A stretch of DNA of 64,000 nt from Taeniopygia guttata (taxonomy: Eukaryota; Chordata; Aves; Passeriformes; Estrildidae). The stretch covers positions 15,852,063-15,916,062 of the forward strand of contig NC_133063.1 of the NCBI RefSeq assembly GCF_048771995.1, read 5' to 3'. The position numbers and the translations under genes were made by a program. Every line of letters starts with the position of its first letter. The stretch's first letter is position 1. Below are positions 1-8,649 of this stretch, piece after piece. Below the pieces are notes generated by a model. The model saw only the letters and a program-made list of their open reading frames with translations. It was not told where the DNA came from and did not search any database.

Positions 1-450
1 GGCCTGAGCACAGGAAAGGGTCTGGTGATTAAGTCTGATGAGGAGCAGCTGAGGGAGCTGGAGGGGCTGAGAATGGAGAAGAGGAGGCTCAGGGGGGCTT
101 TCTTGTTCTCTACAACTCCCTGACAGAAGTGTGGAGCCACACCCCAGGTGGGGGTCAGGCTCTGCTCCCAGGAAACAAGGGAGAGGACAAGAGGAAATGG
201 CCTCAACTTCTGTCAGGGGGGGGCTTAGATTGGGTATTAAGGACAAATTTCTCCTCTGAAAAGGTTGTTAAGAGTTGTCATGGCTGCCCGTGGAATTAAT
301 GATATTGTCATGTCTGGAGACTCTTATGGAATGTGTGGATGTGGCACCTGGGGACATGGTTTCAAAGTCGACATGTCAATGTCAGGTTTCTGGGTGGACT
401 CTCTACAATCTTAGAGATCTTTTTCAACCTAAACAAGTCCATACTACTGC
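1..450 (+). mobile_element. CR1 LINE 3' end, unit 1
   Basis: This matches the 3' part of avian CR1 as I know it: the gaggagcagctgaggg and gaagaggaggctcagg stretch that encodes the ORF2 C-terminus, the gacaagaggaaatggcctca stretch, the gatgtggcacctggggac segment, and the tail atcttagagatctttttcaa. It is 5'-truncated, as CR1 copies usually are, and probably begins shortly before the unit boundary. Family recognition is from memory. Confidence 0.8.
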
Positions 451-480
451 GATGGGAAGCCACTTTTAACCCAAGGAGTA

Positions 481-766
481 TTTGGTAATGTCATTTCATA
501 AAGTCATTAAAAGGAACTTCACTCTAGTGCTCGAACTTATGCAGCTGCTTTTCTCTTTACTCTCCTCATCTTCACTTCTACCTTCAGCCTCGGGACAGGA
601 GAATTGGCTTTGGTGGGACCAGTGGTAGTGGGAAAGCCTCATGCCAGGGGGTTGTAGGTTGGTTTATTTCTGCCAAGGTTGGAGCTGCATCCAGAAAACG
701 CTGTGATCCCTCCAGTCCTTATTGACACTCTTTGACTGCTCTGAGGTGAGTTGCAGGCCTCAAGAG
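481..766. other. Unrecognised spacer upstream of fragment A
   Basis: This lies between the CR1 tail and fragment A and recurs in every unit. It has a pyrimidine-rich stretch ending ttcagcctcgg near 590, which resembles a splice acceptor but has no partner I can identify. No family was recognised. Confidence 0.4.
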
Positions 767-1150
767 ATGTTGGTCAACCTGAGATGTCTGCAGCTTTTCT
801 GCCGTCTTCTGCTGGGCACAGGCTTTTCCACCTACACCCTGAAGACCATCGTCATGCATCTCCTGAACGGTCTCCCCGTGTCACAATGGCGCAGGAAGTA
901 TTTCTTGCAGCGCATGCGAGATATCAGTGTGAACCTGCGCTGCTCTCTGGAGGAGAAATGCCTTAACCACTTTATCATAGGCAACAAGAGATTGCCTCAG
1001 GAGATTAGCTTGCCCCTGGACATTGCAGCAGCTGAGCCACCCAATCTCTTCCATCAGCTGGCACGGTGTCCAGCTGCCCACTCTCAGGCGATGAGCGAGT
1101 ACCAGGATGTTCGGCGTCAGCTCGCAAGTGTGCTGCTCAATGGCTGCTGA
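767..1150 (+). pseudogene. ITPRIPL1-like 3' fragment A, unit 1
   Basis: An open frame of 127 codons from ATG to TGA. After a few unrelated residues it matches the intact gene B from residue 398 (LRCLQLFCRLL) to the end. The A/B nucleotide match starts at about 777 (B 7501) and continues past the stop to 1482 (B 8210), so it includes a shared 3' flank. It lacks the signal region, transmembrane segment and NTase core, and no promoter like that of gene B lies upstream, so I call it a truncated copy. It differs from B by T instead of N in GFSTYT, V in QDVRRQ, and a C-terminus LLNGC instead of LLIGS. Unlike gene B it has an AATAAA at 1326-1331. Translation from the ATG is not shown. Confidence 0.8.
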
Positions 1151-1493
1151 AAGAGGTGATCATGCGTACAGCTGTGCTTGTGGGCTTCACAGGCAGTAGC
1201 AGAAAACCACCTCACGTCCCCGAGGAAAAGAGAGGGGAACGTGGGATACAGAAAGAGAAGATATAAAGCTTCTGCGCAGCAGCACTCTGCCATCAGCAGC
1301 AGCAACAGTGTTGTTATGAACAAAAAATAAAAATTTAAACTTTTGGGCAATGTTGTTAACAATGTCTGTATAAAAAGGGTTGTTGTTGATACAAGTAACA
1401 AGTTATAATTGGATAAGTAGTTAACAGGCTGTGGTGCAGGCTTGGATGTTGCGGCTACAAAGTAAGGTGATTAGTTGTATTAGAGATCAATAC

Positions 1494-1974
1494 TGTTGTA
1501 TACACCTGAAAGGGGACTGGAACCAGGGAGGAAATGCCAATCTTTGTGGAGGGGGGGCAGAGAAGCTTCTAGAAGTATAACATCGTAGAGCACAGCCACA
1601 GCTTGGATTAAGACTGGAGGAGAGACCAGCCAATAAGAAGCAAGAATCTCAAAATGATTGCACCAGCTTATGGGCCAATCAGCAACAGAAAAAGAAACCG
1701 ATCACAGCACGGATCCTGAGCGCCCCAGTAAGGGAAGAAGAGAGAGACTTTAAAAGGCCTGGGGTGTGTGACACCCAGGTCTTTGCTTGGAGCTGGTATC
1801 CTTAGAAATGCCCCTAGGTGTACAATTACTAAATTGTTGAAACAGTCTCCAGACTAGCTGGAGGCTTTGGCTTCCAGTTGTTCTGTCTGTAATAAACAGG
1901 CTTACTTGTTTGTAATTAACTGGCCTGCTTTTTTTTGTTACTTTGAAGTTTTTGTTGTAAGCCTGTCCATAACA
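1494..1974 (+). mobile_element. LTR-like relic 1, unit 1 (fossil)
   Basis: Probable solo LTR of an avian endogenous retrovirus. It has a TG start and CA end, a CCAAT-type motif (gggccaatcagc), a TATA-like ctttaaaagg, and an AATAAA (gtaataaacagg) followed by a T-rich stretch. I found no convincing target-site duplication, so the ends are approximate. No coding parts lie next to it. Confidence 0.5.
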
Positions 1975-2639
1975 GGGTTGTCTTGGCAGTCTCCCCAGCA
2001 CAGCATCCAGAGATGACTACCGTGTGGAGGCCCAGAGAAGCTGACTTCCATTGCAGGGCGGATTGTGGTGATGGACTCCCCTTGCCCCTGGCTGCACTAC
2101 AATCTGAGAAACCCTCATTAGGCCTAAGCCTTGACAAACTCCATTTATATTAAGCTCCTTTTGAATGTATCAGAAACATTATTTGTTCCCAGGAACTAAC
2201 AGGTGTCTAATTAGCGCAATTTTTTTTTCTTTTTTTTTTAATGAACAGCCTTGGAAAATTATTTTTCTTTGCTGATTTATTTTTCTTTGCTGACTTTTTT
2301 TGACTAAGAACCCAAGTGGAATAATATTCTTGTTGACAAACCTTCAAACAAAGTTACAGAGAAAAGACCTGAATGATGGAACAGTCCTATGACTAAATCC
2401 CACTCTGTTGCAACTGTAAAGTGTCCAAAGGGAGACCTTTTGAGCTCTTGATTCTCAGAATATAAGGGAGCAATGAGTGAGTCTCTAACATTGATAATTG
2501 TATGGCAGTGGAGCCAACCAGGAACTGTTGGTAATAGCCAAGGACTGCTGGTATTAAAATGCTGTGAGAAAGACCAAGATATGGCTGGAGAAGGGGGGCC
2601 AGGCGGAAACAGGGCAGCACTTTTCAGTGAGAAAGAGCC
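1975..2639. other. Unrecognised spacer with T-rich run
   Basis: There is no gene or family I recognise here. It holds a T-rich run at about 2220-2240 whose length varies between units, and a short direct repeat of tttttctttgctga near 2260-2295. It may be internal remains of the flanking LTR-type element, but nothing in it proves that. Equivalent stretches follow LTR-like relic 1 in every unit. Confidence 0.35.
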
Positions 2640-3225
2640 ACAGCACAGTACAGCATAAGCACAAGAATAAGGCCAAGAAGAGAGCGTGGACTATAGAGTA
2701 GGATTAAGACCCTCAAAAAGCACCAAAGCCCTCTGCCCCATGTCCAGGAAGGCCTGAAAGAAAAGACTGTACATGGTAATTAATTGACATAGAAAGTGGG
2801 AAACCTGTGTTTAGGGCAGAGAAACCTGTCGATAAAAAGGTAACCCCCAAGCCTGGAAAGTGCCCTCAGGACCCTGGACATCTCATAGACCAGACCAGCA
2901 CAGCTGGATTGATGCTGAACTCAGGATTATTGCCGGGATTGGCACTGCAGCCAGGATTGACATTCCATTAACTGGATCAACACTGGAACCAGGACGGGTG
3001 TTCTTTTTTTGTCTCTCTTTTCTTCTTTGTCTTTTTCTTTCTCTCTTTCTTTAATTCATCTCTCCCTCTTTTTCTTCTCTTCCCTTTAACCCTACCCCTT
3101 TATCCACAACCCACTGCCTTGTGCTCATGTCAGGGGACTAACATATTGATTTCCAAGCCCAGTGTGTAGTTAGGTAATAAAGTTTTCTGATTGTGGACCC
3201 CCTGACTTTTGTTACTCATTTGTGT
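2640..3225 (+). mobile_element. LTR-like relic 2, unit 1 (fossil)
   Basis: Possible retroviral LTR. It has a TATA-like gataaaaagg near 2831, a long pyrimidine tract at about 3003-3110, and AATAAA at 3176-3181 followed by ttttctgattgtggacccc, a layout like the R-U5 part of some avian ERV LTRs. The outer ends are uncertain. Confidence 0.4.
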
Positions 3226-4039
3226 CGCAAATCTTCAGCGCTTCCTTCCCCTTAAGCATGGGTCGTCACACTTCAGCGGCTACGAAGATGGCTTTCATCC
3301 CCCTTTCCTCTAACACTGTCACAGCCAGGGTGACCATTTTAGATGGACCCAGAAATTCTTGCTGGCAGCTGCAGCTGGTCAGGGACCGTGCAAGAGGCAT
3401 CGCTAAGATTCCTCCTTGTGTTCACTGGGGTCTGTATGGAGGAGCTACCCATCCTTAGACACTGCCTGGGCAAAATCTGACACAGACCCGAGCATGCAGG
3501 ACATGGAGAAGGCACTGCTCAATCAGCAGGGGGAATTGCTGCCACACCTTTCCTCTAGAGTAAAAGCACACTTGGACACTGTCTGCCATCCCTTTTGTGA
3601 GACAATCTATTCCCTCTGTGAGCTTCACTCGGTCTCTAAGGGATCACTGAGCCAGGATGATCACACTGGTGGATAATGCTCTAAGGAATGAAAGGAAATC
3701 TCTTGATCAGTCACACAAAGTCATACTCATGGTGCACCTCAACTTCTTAGCTGCAAATGGAGACATCATAGGGAAGAGCTGAACAAGCCCAGAAAATTCT
3801 GGAAGTACACACTGAAAGTAGCTTTTTGACATGAGTACTGTGGGAGCCAACTAGGAAAAGTGCCCTCCTAGACCTGGAGTTTGTCTGTAGAGATGTTCTT
3901 GTGGGTGAAGTGGTGATTGATGCTGTCTTGGGCACAGTAATCAAGAAGTGCTTGAGTAAAAAAAATCTTAGGTGTTATGGAAAAAACTGTCCGCAGAGCT
4001 ACTCCCAAGGGTTGTAGGAGAGCAAGCTCAGGAACTAAT
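3226..4039. other. Unrecognised 0.8-kb spacer, possible element interior
   Basis: This lies between LTR-like relics 2 and 3 in every unit. Only short open stretches are present and I recognise no domain. Its position between two LTR-like segments makes decayed retroelement interior plausible but unproven. Confidence 0.35.
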
Positions 4040-4520
4040 TAAGAAGGGCCCCTGAGCATGTAGTTTGAAGGGCATTGATGTCCACAAATGCTTGTCCTTT
4101 TTATTATAAACACTTCTATAAGAGCACAAGTCTGATGAAAGAGGGCTGAGGGAAGTGGGGTGTGGAGGCTGGTGGGCCAAGAGGGAAAGAATCCACACAC
4201 TCCCCTGGAGGGAAAACCTCTCAAGCCATACCCACTTAGGTTGAGGATAAAGGCTTCTCCCAGCATGCCTTGTTGTGACATGCAGATTTAATGTATCCCA
4301 TTGGCCCTTCCCCCTCACTCCACCCCTGTGCCCTCATCCCGTTGGCCCTAGTGTTCTGTCCCGCCCCTCAAGATCCCTGTGTAAATCCCTGCTTTCCCAG
4401 CCTGAGTGGCTCTTTGTCCCTGGACCATCTCAAGGAAGAAGCTCAATAAAGGCTCACCTTGGAAGTCCCCACAAAGACCCCGTCTCTTCTTCTGCGTCGC
4501 CCGGATCATAAAAGAGCTGA
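4040..4520 (+). mobile_element. LTR-like relic 3, unit 1 (fossil)
   Basis: The most LTR-like segment in the unit. A C-rich promoter-like stretch (cccgttggccctagtg) leads to AATAAA at 4445-4450, then a U5-like stretch with ccccgtctcttcttctgcg and gcccggatca. The layout resembles gammaretrovirus-type (ERV1-like) LTRs. The ends are approximate. Confidence 0.5.
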
Positions 4521-4610
4521 AATCACCCGGTGTGAGCACAGACGGCGAGGTGTTTTATGAGACTTCTTCAGAAAGGTCATGGCACTCAGAACACTGCCCG
4601 CTGCAATAGT

Positions 4611-5748
4611 GGGGGTGTTTAGCAGAGAGAAAAAGCGCCTCAGAGGGACCTTACAGTTCCCTACAGCTCCCTGAAGGGAGGTTGTAGCCGGGTGGGGATT
4701 GATTTCTTCTCCCAGGTGTGGCAGGGCATCTCATTCTGCTCAAGAGCTGATCTGTGGTTTGTTACCTGGACAGGTAATTCAAACAGGAATAACAGTCTTG
4801 CAGTGAATTCTTTTGCCACTGTGGGGCTAACAGTGGGCTGGCATCTCCCAGCTGCCAAGAAACATCTTACTGTTAAAGTGAGAGCTGGAAAGACAAGCTG
4901 GATTTCTCACTGACAGGCACCTCACTTTATAACTCTAAAAAGCCATACCAAACTTTCACAAAGCAGAAATTTTCTATACATTTCTCTGGAAATGTGTGGT
5001 GTTTCTCTTGTGGACAAGGACACTTGTTTTGCAATTACTGCTGAGGAGGTTAAGTGAAAGACATCCAAATAATTATCATCATCATCACTGTGGTGTGTAA
5101 GATTTGACTCCTGTTTCTTTGACAAGCTTTCCTATAGATACCTTCATGTTGTACATTGTTTGTTATGGTTTAATCTACGTCTAGTACCTTTTAGTTTTAT
5201 ACTGAGTAGTAAGTAACTCCGAGATCTTTCATCTATTATCTCTTGTTTATTTAATAAATAATTCATTTTATAAATAGATTTGATCTTTAGAACTTGCGGG
5301 CCAGAGTGATTTCTTAAACATGAACTGTTGACAAAATCTTTGGCTAACAATGGGCATGTCTGAACATCCCACTTGTCCAGTGACACAAGGAAACAAGCAA
5401 TAAGAACAAGGAAAATGACCTCACGTTGCATCAGATATAGATGTTTAGGTTGGATTTTAGAAAAACTGCTTTCATCAAAAGTACTATCAAGTGTGGAAAG
5501 TGGCTGCCTAGGGAAATAGCTGAGTCCCCACTCTTGAAGGGATTGAAAAGGCATGGAATATTTGAGGACTCAATTTCTTAAAGGAGTAGGCAGTGTTAGG
5601 TTCGCGGTCCCACTGTGGGATCTTCAGGGACTTTTTCAACCACTCTGATTCTGAGATTTGAGTGTAGCTCAACCCGTGAGGAGTCAAAGCTTAGACTCAA
5701 TGATCCTCAAGGGCGCCTTCCAACAGGGATATCTATGAGATTGTGAGT
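4611..5748 (+). mobile_element. CR1 LINE 3' end split by 671-bp insertion, unit 1
   Basis: CR1 sequence runs from gggggtgtttagc to ttcttctcccagg (4611-4716) and resumes at aaacaagcaataagaac (5391) through gatgtttaggttgg and ggctgcctagggaaa to the tail ctctgattctgagat near 5658. Between them lies a 671-bp insertion (4717-5387) that begins TGTGG, ends GACACA and is flanked by agg on both sides. A second, short CR1-type tail (gactcaatgatcctcaag to about 5748) follows and probably belongs to another CR1 subfamily. The intact gene's promoter begins about 170 bp further on. Confidence 0.7.
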
Positions 5749-5918
5749 GGAAGGCAGATGAAAATAAATCCAAAAGAGAGAACAATGGGAGTTATTTGAA
5801 GAAGCTTCCCTCAAAAGCAGCCTTAAGCAGTGCACCAGGGCCTTTCTGAGTTCCTGAGGGAGGAGTTGGCTGAGGGGACAAAGGGTGGGGTTGGCTGGTC
5901 TGTGATGCGCTCTGGCAC

Positions 5919-6311
5919 CTGTGACATCACAGGGGACGTGTCACAGAGGGGGAAGCAATAAAAGGCCCCAGCAGGTTAACGCTGGCCCTCTATTGCTTGG
6001 GCAAGCGGTGAGTACACACACGGCGGGGAGGCTGGGCTGGGGACAAGGGCTGGGGCAGAAACGCTGCAACCGGGGCTGGCTTCTCCCCCTGCAGGCAGGG
6101 ACAGCCCCTCATGGGAGAGCCTTGGGCAGGCCACAGGGCTGCTGCTGCTGCTGCAGCTCCAGGGGCACTGGGATAGCCCTTGCTGCCTGCCAGCTGTCTG
6201 GGGCCCTGTCCTTCCTGCACCCAGAACCCTGAGCATCCTGTCCTCCCTGCAGCAAGCAGTAGTTCCCGCCCTCCCTTCCCCACTCAAGGCCTTCTCTCCC
6301 TCCTCCTGCAG
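5919..6311 (+). promoter_or_regulatory. Promoter, exon 1 and 5'-UTR intron of gene B, unit 1
   Basis: A perfect inverted repeat CTGTGACA / TGTCACAG (5919-5926 and 5939-5946) contains CRE-like TGACATCA. It is followed by the TATA-like aataaaagg at 5957-5965, which predicts a start near 5988. A short first exon would end at 6007 before a strong donor, GTGAGT (6008). The likely acceptor is cctcctgcag, ending at 6311 three bases before the Kozak-like ATG. Weaker acceptors end at 6094 and 6252. The intron holds (CTG)5 at 6139-6153. This gene model is inferred from signals only. Confidence 0.65.
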
Positions 6312-6314
6312 ACC

Positions 6315-7874
6315 ATGGATCCAGTCGTGTTCCTGTTCGCGCTCTTGCAAGGTCTCATCCAGTACCCGCCGCCCGTGGGTGATGGTTTGGATGAGGAAAC
6401 ACATTGGCGCATGGAAGCGCGTGCAAAGTACTTGGAATGGGAGAGGCTTCGGCTGGAGCAGCAGGTGGAGCAGCTCTCCCAGAAGAAGATGCCACACTTG
6501 CAGCTCTTAGCTGTTGCTGTGCTCCTGGCCCTGGTCTTGGTGCTGTGGATTATTGGGTGGAAAAGCAGCCTGAGGAGAGAGGAGAATGAAGAAGAAAACC
6601 ATGGTGCAAATGAAGAGGAAGTTGGCAATGTTGCTGGAAATGAAGATGACAATGATGGAAATGATGTTGTCAATGGGGCTGCACTTGCAGAAAACAACAA
6701 TGACAATGATGTTGCAAATGTAGTCCAAGAAGAAGAAGACAATGTTGACGATCGTGTTGGACAAGATATAATGGAGCGCATAGAGGGGCCTGTAGAGGAC
6801 CTGCAGAGAGTCTGTGAGTGGATAACTGACCTGATGGACGATTATACAATTTACTTTGGGCATGTCTTGTTTGACAGTTTCTACCCAGTCCTGCACCGAC
6901 CCATCGGGGTGGGCAGTGCCTTTGAAGGTTGGAGTCCCTGGGAGCAGGATGTCGTGTACCGTGTGCTCATACCCATGACTCCTCCCCGAGGCCACAGCTT
7001 CCACCTGGAGCTGGACGGTGAGGGGCAGAGGCACGTGAGGAACTTCCGTGTCCGCGTGCAGCTGGAGTGCACCTGCACGAGGCAGCAGCAGGGTGAGAAC
7101 ATGCTGTGCTTCCTGCACAACCCCGAGGAGGAGCTGAGGAGCAATCAGGATCCCAGCCTCCTAGACACCCTGTGCACCGACTCCTACCTGGACGTGCAGA
7201 AAACTGCCCGCTGGTTCCAGCAACTGGTGAAAGCAATCATGCCACCTTTGCCTCAGTTACAAAACCGGAATTTAATCCCGCTGCCCTCCACACACTCCTG
7301 CCAATTCAAGGCGATCAGTGGCGGAGAAAGCTTCAGGATTGAGATCCTGTTCGGGGTGCGGAGAGGTGGCTCTGACATATTCGTGAGCAGCCAGCCTAGG
7401 GAAACACGCACCCCGAGCACTCTATGGCCTGAGACTTATGCTGTGGCAGAGGTGAAGTTCTTCATGCACATTGCCAGGAAGGCCCCCCCCGACAGTTTGC
7501 ACCTGAGATGTCTGCAGCTTTTCTGCTGCCTTCTGCTGGGCACAGGCTTTTCCAACTACACCCTGAAGACCATCGTCATGCATCTCCTGAACGGTCTCCC
7601 CGTGTCACAATGGCGCAGGAAGTATTTCTTGCAGCGCATGCGAGATATCAGTGTGAACCTGCGCTGCTCTCTGGAGGAGAAATGCCTTAACCACTTTATC
7701 ATAGGCAACAAGAGATTGCCTCAGGAGATTAGCTTGCCCCTGGACATTGCAGCAGCTGAGCCACCCAATCTCTTCCATCAGCTGGCACGGTGTCCAGCTG
7801 CCCACTCTCAGGCGATGAGCGAGTACCAGGATATTCGGCGTCAGCTCGCAAGTGTGCTGCTCATTGGCTCATGA
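6315..7874 (+). CDS. ITPRIPL1: ITPRIPL1-like membrane protein (gene B), unit 1
   Basis: 519 residues in one coding exon; human ITPRIPL1 is similar in length (about 555). The start is the first ATG after the acceptor, in an ACCATGG context. Seen in order: a hydrophobic N-terminus (about 3-16, possible signal peptide), a charged helical stretch (about 27-58), one transmembrane segment (about 62-82), an acidic Asn/Asp-rich linker (about 88-148), and a Mab-21-type domain (about 165-510). The domain has IGVGSAFEGW (197-206), QDVVYRVLIP (211-220), LDVQKTARWF (292-301), HFIIGNKRLP (460-469) and LFHQLARCPAAHSQA (486-500), all with close counterparts in human ITPRIPL1. The family is known for IP3-receptor-interacting relatives, and human ITPRIPL1 has been reported as a CD3-epsilon ligand on cell surfaces. 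The function of this amplified avian form is not shown. The unit 1 copy alone has C405, and shares V357 with unit 5. Confidence 0.93.
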   Translation: MDPVVFLFALLQGLIQYPPPVGDGLDEETHWRMEARAKYLEWERLRLEQQVEQLSQKKMPHLQLLAVAVLLALVLVLWIIGWKSSLRREENEEENHGANEEEVGNVAGNEDDNDGNDVVNGAALAENNNDNDVANVVQEEEDNVDDRVGQDIMERIEGPVEDLQRVCEWITDLMDDYTIYFGHVLFDSFYPVLHRPIGVGSAFEGWSPWEQDVVYRVLIPMTPPRGHSFHLELDGEGQRHVRNFRVRVQLECTCTRQQQGENMLCFLHNPEEELRSNQDPSLLDTLCTDSYLDVQKTARWFQQLVKAIMPPLPQLQNRNLIPLPSTHSCQFKAISGGESFRIEILFGVRRGGSDIFVSSQPRETRTPSTLWPETYAVAEVKFFMHIARKAPPDSLHLRCLQLFCCLLLGTGFSNYTLKTIVMHLLNGLPVSQWRRKYFLQRMRDISVNLRCSLEEKCLNHFIIGNKRLPQEISLPLDIAAAEPPNLFHQLARCPAAHSQAMSEYQDIRRQLASVLLIGS

Positions 7875-8210
7875 AAGAGGTGATCATGCGTACAGCTGTG
7901 CTTGTGGGCTTCACAGGCAGTAGCAGAAAACTACCTCACGTCCCCGAGGAAAAGAGAGGGGAAGGAACGTGGGATACAGAAAGAGAAGATATAAAGCTTC
8001 TGCGCAGCAGCACTCTGCCATCAGCAGCAGCAACAGTGTTGTTATGAACAAAAAAAGCAAATTTAAACTTTTGGGCAATGTTGTTAACAATGTCTGTATA
8101 AAAAGGGTTGTTGTTGATACAAGTAACAAGTTATAATTGGATAAGTAGTTAACAGGCTGAGGTGCAGGCTTGGATGTTGTGGCTACAAAGTAAGGTGATT
8201 AGTTGTATTA
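7875..8210 (+). other. 3' flank of gene B, shared with fragment A
   Basis: This sequence after the gene B stop matches the sequence after the fragment A stop up to agttgtatta. It differs by a ggaa insertion near 7962 and by aaaaaaagcaaattt where most A copies have an AATAAA. No canonical polyadenylation hexamer was seen here. The nearest downstream AATAAA on this strand that I noticed is at 9704-9709, followed by a GT-rich stretch. The same holds in all five units. Confidence 0.6.
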
Positions 8211-8649
8211 CGCTGTGGCAGAGGCTGAGTTCTTCAAGTACATTGCCAGGCAGGCCCCCCCTGACAGCTCGCACCTCAAATGCCTTTAGTTCTTCTCCCA
8301 TCTTGTTCTGGGCTTCAGCTTCTCCACCTACACCATGAAGACCATTGTCATGCACCTGCTCATTGCCATGCCCGTGTCATCGTGGAGCAGGGGACATCTC
8401 CGGGAGCGACTGACGGATATCAGGGACAGCCTGCATATATGTTTGTGACAAAAATGCCTCCAGCACTTCATTGTGGGTAACCGGAGGTTTCCTCAGGACA
8501 TCAATTTACCCCCAGATGTAAGAATGGGTAGGACATACAGTCTCTTCCATCACCTGGCGCAGCAGCCGGCTGCCCACACCCAGGCAATGCGGGATTACTG
8601 GGTGCTGCACAAGACGTTCAAAAGGATCGCTCTCGGAGAGGATGACTGA
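8211..8649 (+). pseudogene. Decayed ITPRIPL1-like 3' fragment C, unit 1
   Basis: This begins abruptly at cgctgtggcagagg, equivalent to about residue 375 of gene B, and runs to the original TGA. The encoded pieces (AEAEFFKYIARQAPPDSSHLKC, split as AEAEFFKYIARQ and APPDSSHLKC; STYTMKTIVMHLL; QHFIVGNRRFPQ; LFHHLAQQPAAH) are clearly related to gene B but much more diverged than fragment A, so it comes from an older paralogue. An in-frame TGA after LHICL occurs in every unit. Unit 1 alone also has a TAG at 8287-8289 where the others have CAG. The sequence to about 8750 resembles the gene B 3' flank at low identity. Confidence 0.8.

Noticed and set aside
4028-4318. Short frames near 4028-4610 on both strands
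   Set aside because: They overlap an LTR-like segment and show no domain or conserved start.
6180-6314. Upstream in-frame extension of the gene by 45 codons
   Set aside because: It has no ATG and runs through the predicted 5' intron into a strong splice acceptor. The ATG at 6315 has a better context and gives a hydrophobic N-terminus as in relatives.
6507-7118. A 203-codon minus-strand frame opposite the ITPRIPL1-like gene
   Set aside because: It is the antisense shadow of the conserved coding exon, with no domain or promoter of its own.
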